Positions 22,686-32,800 of a stretch of 64,000 nucleotides of DNA are shown one piece after another (within the stretch, counting starts at the first letter, position 1; every line of letters starts with the position of its first letter). The stretch covers positions 10,031,596 to 10,095,595 of the forward strand of contig CM065298.1 in assembly GCA_032871835.1 (NCBI GenBank). The letters run 5' to 3'. The notes beneath the pieces were generated by a model, which had not been told where the DNA came from, did not search any database, and saw nothing but the letters and a program-made list of their open reading frames with translations. The position numbers were made by a program, and so were the translations under genes. The stretch is from Dipteronia dyeriana. Taxonomy: Eukaryota; Streptophyta; Magnoliopsida; Sapindales; Sapindaceae.

Positions 22686-23680
22686 GAAACCGGACCCGAA
22701 CCGCTGGTGGTAACTCATTCGGGATTGGACTGTTAACCGGAAAATGGAGGTTCCAGTTCCTTTGGTTCCAAAACCGGACCCGAACGGCTGGTTCGAACCG
22801 GCGGTTTGGTTCCGGATTGGAACCCCTGGTTACGGTTTTGGAACCAGTTCCACTATAATATATATATATATATATAGTGGTTTTTCTATTTAGTGCGTTA
22901 CATGTGGACCATTAATCATGGAGAAGTTTTGATAAGTACATACATTTTGAGTTAAAGTATGTAAATCTAATGGTCCATATTCAACGCACTGATAAAGATG
23001 AAGTTATATCAATATGTACGGCCTTTATATATATATATATATATAGTAAAACCCATGTCTACTTGCTACTTCTTTCTTTCTCTCTCTCGTTCTTTCTTTC
23101 TTTCTTCAGATGAATCATACCTCTCTCTCTCTCTTTCTTTCTTATCCTTTCTTTCTTCAGATCTCTTTTTGATCTCTCTCTCTCTCTCTCTCACTCTTTT
23201 TCATTCATTCTTTCTTCTTAAATTCGGTTCCATCCTGATCTCTCTGTACGATCTCTTCTTCATCCTGTCACCAATCTCTTCTTCTATCTCTTATATCTTT
23301 TCTCTCTCTCTCTCTCTCTCCAATCTCTTTCCTCTAATGCCCTTCAAGGTTTGCAAGTTCAACTAGAAATTGTTGGATGCATTTGGAGTTACTGATTTTT
23401 TGATTTTTGGTGGCCTCTTCGATCTCTGATCTCTTCTTTCTTTTTGTTTTTTGTTTTTGGGTAATTGGGTTTTGATAGATGATGGTGGTAGATAGATGAT
23501 GGTCAGATGATGTTGATTTTTTTTTTTAAAAGATAGGGAGTTGAACCCCCGAAACCGGAACCTTAACCTTCCTTCAGAAGGTTTCGGTTTCGATTCCAGT
23601 TATGGTTCCTCTAGAATCGGAACCGACTGTTTGGAAACGGGAACCGTAATCGAACCGAATTGAGGTTATGACTAGAGAAG
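22686..23680. mobile_element. hAT-like element with GGTTCCGGTT subterminal repeats
   Basis: Both sides of this block are dense in AACCGGAACC-type words: left part 22686-22850 (GAACCGGCGGTTTGGTTCCG), right part 23550-23670 (CGAAACCGGAACC, GGAACCGTAATCGAACCG). The middle is an AT dinucleotide run and a long CT-rich tract. Such GC-rich subterminal repeats around a low-complexity middle are usual for non-autonomous hAT elements. The exact ends and the 8-bp duplication could not be fixed. No transposase is visible. Confidence 0.5.
23040..23345 (+). repeat. CT-rich microsatellite region
   Basis: CTCTCTCT and CTTTCTTTCTTT runs interrupted by GATCTCTTTTTGATC-like words; preceded by (TA)n at about 22858 and 23028. 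Confidence 0.85.
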
Positions 23681-23762
23681 AGTTGATCCTCTTGTTGTTG
23701 TTTTTTAAGACAAACAATATCTAACCACATATCTAAACCAAATATTTTTTAAAGCTTTAGTC

Positions 23763-23846
23763 ATTGATAGGATTTGAACCGCTGACTTGAGAGTCATTTA
23801 CCCAAGTCTCAAATTCCTCTATTTTCCAATTGAGCTACACCTCTGG
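23763..23846 (-). repeat. tRNA-like sequence, probable SINE remnant
   Basis: On the minus strand there is an A-box-like TAGCTCAATTGG (23837-23826) and, about 45 bases later, a B-box-like GGTTCAAATCC (23780-23770), the internal RNA polymerase III promoter arrangement. The spacing and poor pairing of the acceptor ends argue against a functional tRNA and favour a tRNA-derived SINE. Confidence 0.45.
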
Positions 23847-24370
23847 GGTAAGAATAGTCATTTATCCCTCGATACCAAAATCTCCACTTCCCCATCCCCA
23901 TTTGTGGGGGAATTTTTAGAAAAAAAAAATAAGGAAATGGGTGGGGATGAGGATGATTTTCATCCTTAAATTGAAATGATGATGGGGCTGGGGGGGAGGT
24001 CCCCATTTCCTCATTTTCCCTACAAATGTATTGGAATGAGGATGTGGGGAGGTATCCCCATCCTCATTTTCCCAAACCTTATATATATCCTTAATATTTT
24101 TTATTCTTTCTATTATTAATATTTTTGTATTTCTAATGGTTTGTGTTTTTAGTATGAAAGTTTTAGTAAAACAAGAGAAATGGAGGAAAATGGAGAAAAT
24201 AGAAAAAAACGAATAGAGATGGAGATGAGGATACCTCCCCTCAAAACTTCCTTGTTTCTATTTTACCCATATGGGAAAATGAAGAGGGATAAGGAAGGAT
24301 TTGAGAAATGGTGATGTGGATGGGGATGGAATGACCTATATCCATCTATATTTCCCCAATACCCTTCTTT
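23847..24370. other. GGGGATGAGGATG-rich region, possible MITE
   Basis: Words such as CCCCATCCCCA, GGGGATGAGGATG, GGGGAGGTATCCCCATCCTC and GATGGGGATGGA recur on both sides of an AT-rich centre (24080-24180). The symmetric layout suggests a small non-autonomous DNA transposon, but I could not fix ends or a target duplication. Confidence 0.35.
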
Positions 24371-25513
24371 ACCATGGGGGCATACTTTTACCGTGCTTGA
24401 AGTTGATGTTCTTGTCCTTTTCAAAAAGCCTAAAACAACTTAAAAGATAATCATCGATATAACAATTAGCATTATTATCAAGGATATTATTATTTTCCCC
24501 TGACCTTTACCTTATTAGAAATGTGAGGACATGGTTTGTCCATAATAGCTGGTTTTCCCCCTGAAATGAAAATATTGTAAATGTTCCCCCATCTGATAGA
24601 ATTTCTGTCCAAAACAAACGTTGATTGTTGGTCATCTGGTCAAATGACCGTTTAATCCATTAATATAATCAGGAAATGACCATTGAACCCCCCAAAACAT
24701 TTATTAACTAAAAAATATATTTAAAAAACAAAAATAAAAAAATGATAACAAAACTGAAAAATAATGATCTCCATCGGAGATATCTATTTTTATTATTAAA
24801 ATAAAAATAATTAAAAAAATGAATTTTAATTTTTTTTTGTAGATCTATAGATCCCTATCTTTACTTAAAAACTTTTTTTTAAAAAAAAATTGTGATCTCC
24901 ACCAAATCCATATCTTTTATCAAGGAAACAAAATCAAACCAGATGCTAAAATCAAACCAAAATCAATTTCAAATCAAACAGAAATCACACCAAAATCAAT
25001 TAGAAGTCAATTAAAATCAAACCGTAATCAAATTAAAATCAAACCGAAATCAAGAACTGGGTTCGATCAAAACCCTTAAAAAAATCATCACCCAAATCCA
25101 ACCCAAACCCAAACCTAGAAAATAAAATCAAGATCTAGGTTCAATCAAAACCCCTCCAAAATGAAGAACTAGGTTCGAACAAAGCCCTTTCAAAAAAAGA
25201 AATTCATCACCTAGAAAATATAATACCGAATTGGGTTTTAGTCAAACCTATCAAAAACTCCTCAAATCCGTACACAGCCACCGCAAATCACCACCATGAA
25301 TGTCGATCTGCTCTTAACAGAGGAGATCGAGGCTCAATCTCGTCGATGTCGATGTCGCCGTCGAATGAAAGAGAAAGACGAAAGAGATAAAGAGAATGAG
25401 AAAGAGAGCCGATCAACTCTCAGTGGAGGAGAACGACTCTTGCCGGCGACCAAGAGATAGAAATATGAGAAGCAGAAGTTAAAGAAGATGAAAAGATGGG
25501 TCACTGGATTGGT
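24371..25513. other. Intergenic DNA, host site of the hAT element
   Basis: No gene I can support. It includes A-rich DNA (24700-24900), the AAATCAAACC repeats listed separately, and a stretch from about 25260 with GATGTCGATGTCG and AGAGAAAGA words that continues beyond the hAT element at 26641. Confidence 0.4.
24925..25065. repeat. Degenerate AAATCAAACC tandem repeats
   Basis: About ten imperfect copies of AAATCAAACCA/G or AAATCAATT in direct orientation, 12-18 bp apart. Non-coding. Confidence 0.7.
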
Positions 25514-25521
25514 GATGGTGG

Positions 25522-26632
25522 TAGTGGTGTAAAAATGGGCCGGCCGGTGACAGGCCGGTCCGGCAGGCCCAGGAAGTTCACGGGCCGTTCTGGGAACGGC
25601 CCGTGAAGGAAGAGGGCCAGGCCGCTGGGAGGATGCCCGGTAGGCCGGCCCGCCTGGCACGCCAATCTGGCGTACCAGGCCTGTCGGACCGATCCGCCGG
25701 TCCGTTCGGCCCATTTTTTTTTTTTTTTCAAAAATCCTCCAACGGTTGGAAATCAAGTTCTGTACGTACAGGTATCCAGTTCTGTCACACTTAGCACGTG
25801 ACGTACTGGTTATTCCAGTGTCAACGGTGTCTTCAGAACAAGCTTTCAGCACCAGTGGACGCATAATTGAACCAAGAAGAAGCTGTTTGTCTCCAGAGAT
25901 GGTGGAGGTATTAACATGCCTTCAGGATTGGGAGCATGCTAAAAAAAGGTTACAAAATGTAACTGTAGATAAAGAACTTAATCTAAATTTCGACAATCTA
26001 TATAGGTAGTGGCCAGTGCCAGAACTAGGTTATACTTTTACATATGTATTTATTATTTACTTGTAAGTTGTAAAACGGTTGCACTCTTTTTCCCTTACCA
26101 AGTTTTTATCCCACTGGATTTTTCTTGGTAAGGTTTTTAATGAGGCAATCATGTAGATATGTATTATTGAATTCCATAAGTGAAAAATAAATAAATAATT
26201 AAAAAATTGTTCGTTCTCTTTATTCATTTCAAATCCTAATAATTGTTCGTTCTCTTCATTCATTTTAAATTCTAAACCCTTAACCATAAACTATAAATCC
26301 TAAACCCTATACCCTAAATCCAAAAAAACGTAATTTGGAAAAAAAATTGGACCAAAAAACTAACCCACTCTGACCAGGCCCGTTAGGCCTGGCCCTCCTG
26401 ACCAGGCCCGCCCGGCCCGCCAGAGGGGCCCTGTGGGCCAGCCTGGCACGGCACGCAGGCACGGCCCGTCTGAGGCAGGCCGGCTTGCCATGCAGGGCCT
26501 GCTTCTCCGGAAACAGGCCGGGCCGGGCCTGCCTGGGACACCGTCGCGTGCCAGGCCCAGCCACGCCTGTTTCCAGAAATGGACTGGCCAGGCCGTCCCT
26601 AATGGGCCGGGCCAGTCCATTTTACACCACTA
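25522..26632. mobile_element. hAT element, 1111 bp, 8-bp target duplication
   Basis: The left end TAGTGGTGTAAAAATGGGCC and the right end (reverse complement TAGTGGTGTAAAATGGACTG) are inverted repeats, and GATGGTGG stands directly outside both (25514-25521 and 26633-26640), the 8-bp duplication of hAT transposons. Both subterminal regions are strongly GC-rich with repeated GGCCCG/GGCCGG words, unlike the AT-rich surroundings. The middle retains the end of a transposase frame (25746-26009) and AT-rich DNA with a short telomere-like run (CTAAACCCTATACCCTAAA near 26291). Most of the transposase is deleted, so it is non-autonomous. Confidence 0.92.
25746..26009 (+). pseudogene. hAT transposase C-terminal dimerisation domain
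   Basis: The frame ending at TAG 26007-26009 contains RYPVLSHLARDVLVIPVSTV, SSEQAFSTSGRI and LSPEMVEVLTCLQDWEHA, the hallmark of the hAT-family C-terminal dimerisation domain. The BED zinc finger and the catalytic domain are absent, and the 5' end of this frame runs into GC-rich terminal sequence with a T tract, so the start is not meaningful. It is a relic of an internal deletion. Confidence 0.9.
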
Positions 26633-26640
26633 GATGGTGG

Positions 26641-27240
26641 TGGTTAGAGGATGGCTAGGGTTTATGGATTGGAGAGAGAGAGAGATGGATCTCTTGATCT
26701 CTCACTCTTTTTTAATAATTTGTTTTATTTTTTTATTTTTGTTTCAATGGAATGTAAATTATCTATTAAAAAAATGAAAGGTAAATTATCTTTATTATAC
26801 ATTAGTTTCATTTTAGGGTGGAAATTGACCAATATGAGCAAACTCTATCCTCACCCTTCTAATAGGATAAAGGCCAGGAGACAAAATGATCTTTTCCCTT
26901 ATTATCATGTGCGAAATTCAGATTTTGTAACATTACATAACGAATTTTATACTATCTAACATTATAAAGTTGATATCTTGATTTTATATTATTATAAAGT
27001 TCACTGAGTGTTTATGTGCCTAAGTCCCACATCAAATTAGACTTCATTGTGTACAATTAGACCAATCGCATTTCATCACATAGTATATAGTACCTATGAA
27101 ATCTCATTTTATCACATAGTATATAGTACCTACGAAATTTCATTTTATTGTATTGTATATAGCCCCTCAAATACGTAGTTAATTTTTCTTTAAATATATT
27201 TTTAAACAACATTTATTTAAATCTTTAATCCCTTGTTCAC
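26641..27240. other. Intergenic DNA with a 36-bp tandem repeat
   Basis: No gene. A 36-bp unit (CATTTTATCACATAGTATAT then AGTACCTACGAAATTT) stands three times in perfect register from 27069, 27105 and 27141, the third copy diverged. The region ends where the caulimovirid sequence begins. Confidence 0.6.
27069..27176 (+). repeat. Three tandem 36-bp units
   Basis: Starts at 27069, 27105 and 27141; the first two differ at only three or four positions. Confidence 0.85.
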
Positions 27241-27278
27241 TATTAGATTTAACATTTCTTCAACCCTTGATTGAACAA

Positions 27279-27923
27279 TGGATCAGAGAAGGCTATTCTT
27301 ACATTCACATTGGCGATATTAGAATAGTCCTCACTCTCCATGGAAGGAAATGACTATCAGTCACAGCCATAATTGCCCTCCTCAACACCATCTACAAGGA
27401 GTATAAGCATGCAGTTATCATAACTTGTCTGTCTACTCTTCATGTATGTAGTATCTCTCTTACGTACTACTCTAACTTCAACATCCTTCTCAGAGACCAA
27501 AATCTCCACAACTGCCTCAAGGTTCAACTCCAAGTTGTTGGGGCACCTATGATGCCTAATTCCTATATGGAAACTCTCCATCATCAGATTGTCTACAGGC
27601 TTCAAGATCATGCCCTTGATCTTCCCATCCCAAGCCATACTAGAGATACAATCTTCATAAAAGCAGAAAGGGAAGACGAAGTCCCCGCCATCATTCAGAT
27701 CCCAAAGTAACTTCCTAGGGATAAGCTTACGGAGATTATACCTCTCAAATGAATCACAAATTATGAGAAGGCTTTCCAGAACACCACCCTTGTAATTGCT
27801 TTAGACACCAAGTTCACCAATCTGTCTGATGGTTTTATCCAAACCACTTATGAACCAATCATAACCCTTGCTTCTGAAGCTCCTTCCAGTTCTGCCAGTG
27901 CACCACTAGTCTTCCAGGTTCTC
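27279..27923 (+). pseudogene. Caulimovirid movement-protein region
   Basis: This frame encodes a 30K-type movement protein as found in caulimovirids: WIREGYSYIHIGD at the start, then a PNSYMETLHHQ-like element. Movement proteins open plasmodesmata for cell-to-cell spread. Three nonsense codons are present in frame: TGA at 27351, TAA at 27708 and TGA at 27750. The frame continues directly into the coat region at 27924. The upstream start of the polyprotein lies in degraded sequence near 27250. Confidence 0.75.
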
Positions 27924-29880
27924 ATGATCCGTCCAGTCATCTCTGAAGAAGAGATTCTGATGCATAGCTTCGAAGCTAACAGATCTCCAATCTACACGGA
28001 TAAAATCAACAACCATTTTATATGGGACGTTGACCCAGAGATATGTGATGCAGACTGTGAATGTAAATCCTGTTTTAAAATCATAAGATCTTCCTGCAAT
28101 CCAAGTCACCCTCACCATAAACTAGATGATCCAAACAGTCCTTGGATCGGTTTATATCCTGTCAAAAACAAACCTCTCCCTGTTTACGACAGAGCCCTTC
28201 AAATCCTTAAATCTGAAGGTTTGTTGACGGATGAGTCAGAAAAACTCTTACCTCTTCTGTCGGCTCCCATCCCTTGCTTTATGGCTTCCAGTTATGACAA
28301 AGATTTTCCTCCGCTAGAACCATCTTCTAACTCTGAAAGAAACCTATTCTCCAGACCTTTCGTTCAAACCATATAAATCATACCTGACGGATCCCTTAAG
28401 CAGCCTTCCCAGGATGAACAAGTCCTCAATTGGCACTCTCGCAACGCTAGAGTACAGAATAGAGTTTTACACTCTACTGATCAGAAGATTGACCAGGTCT
28501 CACATCATGTTTCTCAACATGATCTCCATCTTTAACATTTGGATGCCTATTTACGTAACATGTACACAGATTTACATTCCAGGGTTGCTAGGTTGGATGC
28601 CGATCTCCATCAAATTATAAATCAAGGATACTTTAGCCCTGACTTTGACAGTAAAGAAAGAGAAATCCAACAGTTGAAAGACCAGTTGGATCAGATAAGT
28701 CGAGACCGCTTTACCAGTACACCCTACGTACCAAGACCACATCCTTATACCCCATCCTTGATATTTCCAACCCAATCTCCACCTCATACTACTAGACCTC
28801 CTGATCACTCCCAGTTTTTCAAATCAACTGGTGATCTTTTCAGAAAATATCCACTGTTGTCCTCGCCAAGACAATCAGACATACCGTCATCCAGTAAACC
28901 TACCCGACCTTTCAAGAAATTCTCTCCCCGAAAAAAGAAGGCTTCAGATCATCACAAACACGCTCTTTATGCCTCTTTATCTATGTGGTTCAGTATCCCA
29001 GGCTGTAGGAATCATTTTCAGAGAATTCCTTGGAGACGCCTCCCAATTCTACAAACAGACTAGACAAGAATTCTTTGAAATGCACTGCTGTTCACTTGAT
29101 AGGAGGGACATAGATTTTCATTACATACACATATCTTTCTGATACCATGCCCTTGACGGAATCAATGATGAAAGCTTAAGGCAGGTATACTTGAACTCTC
29201 TTCCTACGAAACTCTAAGGTCAACTCCAATGGACGATTGGACTTTCAAACAGAACTCTTCGAGATATTACCTTGGGAGAAATCCACATGTTCACTCTTAC
29301 AGCCCTGGAAAAGCTCTGTGCTACACAAGGAGTTTTCATAAAAATGATCAAGGAAGGCAGGAAATATGATAGGTACTGCAAATTACCTGATTCATACCAC
29401 CTCAAATGCAAATCTATAGATCATTGCAACTGCAGGTCTTACTGTCGTCCCAAAAGGCAGCCTAAAAAGGAAAGAGGTTTTTCTAGCAACAAAAAGAATA
29501 GAAAATATAAGTACTACCAGAAGAAGGCTAGAAGATCCTGGATCAAATCAGACAAGTGCTTTTCCTAAGGTCAATAAGGATATTACGCAAAACAATATTC
29601 TAATAAGAGGACAAAATCAGCCAAGCTCATTCAACAGCTCAGACAAATAAATGAGGATGTACCATCTGATGCTGACATCGAATCCATTTTCTCTGAACGA
29701 GAGGATGTCAACCCGCATACTACTTTCATGGTACAAGATACATATGACTCCAGACTCTTTTCAGAATCATCTGACTTCTCAGAACCTGACCTCCCTTTAG
29801 AGGCATACCAAGCAACGAATGGAAGTAGCCTATCTATAGGCCCCCAAGTTCAGGTCCAAACACTCATAGAAAAATACTCC
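27924..29880 (+). pseudogene. Caulimovirid coat-protein region, broken
   Basis: After an acidic, Pro/Ser-rich linker and a possible coiled coil (about 28600-28720, KEREIQQLKDQLDQI), this segment encodes the coat-protein core seen in petuvirus-like genomes (about 29280-29570: TALEKLCATQGVFIKMIKEG, then a basic KYKYYQKKARRS stretch). Stops fall at 28374 and about 28533, and a frame change near 29015-29030. The zinc knuckle that should follow at about 29555 is destroyed: CFS is followed by a stop, GQ by another stop, and the later His and Cys positions read Tyr. An acidic tail (EDVPSDADIESIFSERED) continues to the protease. Confidence 0.7.
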
Positions 29881-31264
29881 AAACCTATCTCTGCCATCAC
29901 CATTTTGATACTGGCACCCATTCCACCATGATGAACCCAAGAGTTCTACCTCAAGATGATTGGAAGGAAAAGGATAATGAATTTCTAACAGCTGATGGCC
30001 AGATCTTCACCACCAACTTGGTTTCTAAGCATAAAATTGGTATCCAGTTTTTTCCTTCAGGCACTCTATGGACTCATGTTATCGGTACCCCTCTACCAGA
30101 CAAAGACATCTTAATTAGTTGGGATGTATATAGCCAATCCAAGTTTATCAGAATCCTTCCCACTAATATTCGGTTCAAACGAGAATTTAAACCGTTCTCC
30201 AACATACCAAAGATTTTTCCTCTCTCTGCCATTAACCCTGCCTTCTAACAAGTCTAGGACAAACTCCTTACCTTTTGCATAAACAGTCATGCTGATTTTA
30301 GTCACCCCAGGCCTTTGTGGAAAAATCCTGACTTCTTCATCAAGCTACCTTTCAAGCTTAATGAAGACGTCAACCCTACCAAAGCTTCCCATTCAGGAAT
30401 GTCACCTACAGATCTTCTTCTAGCCAATAAAGAGTGCAAGGAGCTCTTCCGACAAGGATCGATCGAACCTACCTCTTTCCCGTGGGCATGCCAAGCCTTT
30501 TATGTTGAGAAACGTTCAGAACAACTCAGAGGTAAGAAGAGACTAGTCATTGACTACAAACCCCTCAATCTGTTCCTCCGTGACGGCAAGTTCCCTGTTC
30601 CTAGGGCAAACTCCTTATTTTCTCAACTACCTGGCGCAACTTTGTTTTCTAAATTTGACCTAAAGGGAGCTTTCTGGCATATAGGAATCCATCCTGAAGA
30701 AAGATACAAAACAACTTTATGCCTCCTGAATGCACAATACCAATGGACCGTCTTGCCTTTTGGTTTGAAGACTGCTCCATCACTTTTTCAAAAGGCCATC
30801 ATCAAGGCTTTTCGTCCTATTCTCCATTCAGCCTTACTTTACATTGTCGATATACTATTATTTTCACCAGACCATGTCTCTCATGGCAGACTCCTTCACC
30901 AATTCCTTGAGATCATAGACCAATATGAAATCATGCTCTCTGAGAAGAAAATCTCAATTGGAGTCACTGAAGTTGCATTCCTAGGCATGTAGATTAAAGA
31001 AGGAACATATCTCTCTGGCCCTCATCTAGCCAAACAACTCCTTAATTTCCCTGATTCTGACCTCACCCAAAAGCAAGTCCAATAGTTCATTGACATCGTT
31101 AATTACATCAGAGACTTTATCCCTCAGGCCAGCCACTACACTACAGCACTGTCTCGCCTTCTCAAGAAAAACCCACCTCTCTGGAACACTTCCCATTCTG
31201 AGGCAGTTACCCATCTCAAGAACGTTTCCCAAAAACCACTTCCTCTCTACATACCCTCTACTGG
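29881..31264 (+). pseudogene. Caulimovirid protease and reverse transcriptase region
   Basis: The aspartic-protease motif FDTGTHS lies at 29904-29924 in a frame different from the segment before it, so there is a frameshift just upstream. Reverse transcriptase follows in the same frame from about 30315: KECKELFRQGSIEPT, KKRLVIDYKPLN, FSKFDLKGAFWHIGIHPEER, LPFGLKTAPSLFQ. The catalytic YxDD box reads YIVDILLFS, so one of the two metal-binding Asp residues is Val. Stops occur at 30246 and 30990. The frame is cut at 31264 by the gypsy element and resumes at 36392. Confidence 0.85.
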
Positions 31265-31752
31265 TGATGTAGGATAACTATCCTTGAAGTTTGAAGAAGA
31301 GTTGGATAGAAAATTGGCAAAGAAAGAAATATACACGACTAAAAGAGCTGGCTCGAAGAAACGGACATAACTTTTAGCTCGGTTGTCCGATTGCCTATTA
31401 TAGTATGTTTTCGGAAAGGGATTTTCGTGATCTACGTTGTGACAATCAGGTTCCTTGGTTGAGGTTGTTTGCACCCTCAAAATAGCTGATTAAGGTAGGC
31501 TATCGGGCATTTGAAGTTTTATTTTAATTTTTTAGTTTTTTTCGTTTTAGCTTTTATTTGTTTAGTGAATGTCCAATTCGGTCTTTTTGCTTTTAGTTAG
31601 GGTTTTCAGAGGCTATTTAAACCTCTTGTTATTTGTTTTGAGCAGGATAATAAAAGTTTTAGTTGAATTTCGAATATCTTTTTTTTGGTGGATTCCAGTT
31701 TTACGTTCTTAGGACTTATGTTGATAAACCCTTATACTTCCGTTCTGCGTCA
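31265..31752 (+). repeat. 5' LTR of the Ty3-gypsy element
   Basis: Matches 35915-36391 apart from scattered substitutions and an ~11-bp length difference near 31430-31450. Contains AATAAAAGTTTTAGTTGAAT near its end. Confidence 0.9.
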
Positions 31753-31754
31753 AG

Positions 31755-31766
31755 TGGTATCAGAGC
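31755..31766 (+). other. Primer-binding site (initiator tRNA-Met)
   Basis: TGGTATCAGAGC, two bases after the 5' LTR, complementary to the 3' end of plant initiator tRNA-Met. Confidence 0.9.
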
Positions 31767-31784
31767 ATGGTTTTGCCTTGATCG

Positions 31785-32800
31785 ATGTCAAACAACGAAG
31801 CCAGAAGAGCTAACCCTGACGACGCTGGTCTTAGGGATGACGATGATTGGGCAGCGATTGATGAGCTACGACGATTGATATCGAGGTTGGAAGCCGTGTT
31901 TCAGCAACTGTTGGAGCATCGACCTAATCTAAACACCTCTACTGCCAACGCCCCTGCCCCTGCCAACATGGATAGAGTCGAGGGAGTTGCCCTTGGCAGC
32001 CTTAGAGGTGGACGTCCGCCTAGAGCGGCGAGACACGAGCAGTTCGAAGCTCTGAGTGATGAAGACTCTGATGAGGATTTTACTGGACCTGATTATAGAA
32101 TACGCGTAGACATACCGTTGTTCCATGGTAAACTATAGATCAAAGAGTTTCTGGACTGGATTTCTGAGGTTGAGAGGTTCTTTGAGATGACTGAAGTTAC
32201 GACAGATCGACAAGTCAAACTTGTAGCGTATAAGTTGAGAAGCGGGGCTGGCGTTTGGTGTGAGAAGTTACAAATGGATAAGAGACGGTAAGGCAAGACT
32301 CCTGTACGAACCTGGAAGCGAATGAAACAACTCATGATGAGTAGATTTTTCCCCCCTAGATTATAAGCAATTTATTTTTCAGAATTATCATAATTGTGTA
32401 CAGGGTAACAACTGAAGATCAGACTCAAAAGGGCTCGATTCCTAGTAATAATCCTGTTGGGACATGTTTGATAGCAGCAGTAAAAGAAGCCCCTCGGATG
32501 GCACCAAATCTGTATGCTAAACCATGAGGTTTGAAATGCTATAAGTGTGGCCAACCAGGGCATCGATCGAATGAGTGCCCTGCCAGAAAAACAGTGAATT
32601 TTATGGATGCTGAAGAAGATGACGAGTACGAATATAATGATAAAGAAGAAGTAGGTATGGATGAATTATTGGATGGTGCAGAAATTACGGAGGAACATGG
32701 AGAGTATGTAAACTGTGTGATTCAGCGAGTCATGTGTTCAACGAAACTGGAGGATTTCTCTCAAAGAAGTAATATTTTTAAGGCTTGCTGCAGTGTCTAA
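31785..32800 (+). pseudogene. gag of the Ty3-gypsy element
   Basis: Starts MSNNEARRANPDD at 31785. The capsid region (KEFLDWISEVERFFEMTE, VKLVAYKLRSGAGVWCEKL) follows after a TAG at 32136 and is broken by further stops from about 32290 to 32400, where part of the domain also seems deleted. The nucleocapsid zinc knuckle CYKCGQPGHRSNEC is intact (about 32534-32575) and is followed by an acidic segment, as usual before the protease. Confidence 0.8.

Noticed and set aside
22998..23366. Long Leu/Ser-rich frame on the + strand
   Set aside because: It is a translation of a CT microsatellite inside a hAT-like element; composition alone keeps it open.
23763..23846. Functional tRNA gene
   Set aside because: A-box and B-box words are present but the ends do not pair into an acceptor stem and the spacing is long; kept only as a SINE-like remnant.
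25334..25864. 176-codon frame on the minus strand
   Set aside because: It crosses the border of the hAT element and reads its GC-rich end repeats and flanking CT tract; no domain, and it opposes the dimerisation domain frame.
26291..26315. Interstitial telomere repeat (CCCTAAA)
   Set aside because: Only two or three imperfect units inside a hAT element; too short to be telomeric.
26307..26633. Overlapping Arg/Pro/Gly-rich frames on both strands
   Set aside because: Products of the GGCCCG subterminal repeats of the hAT element.
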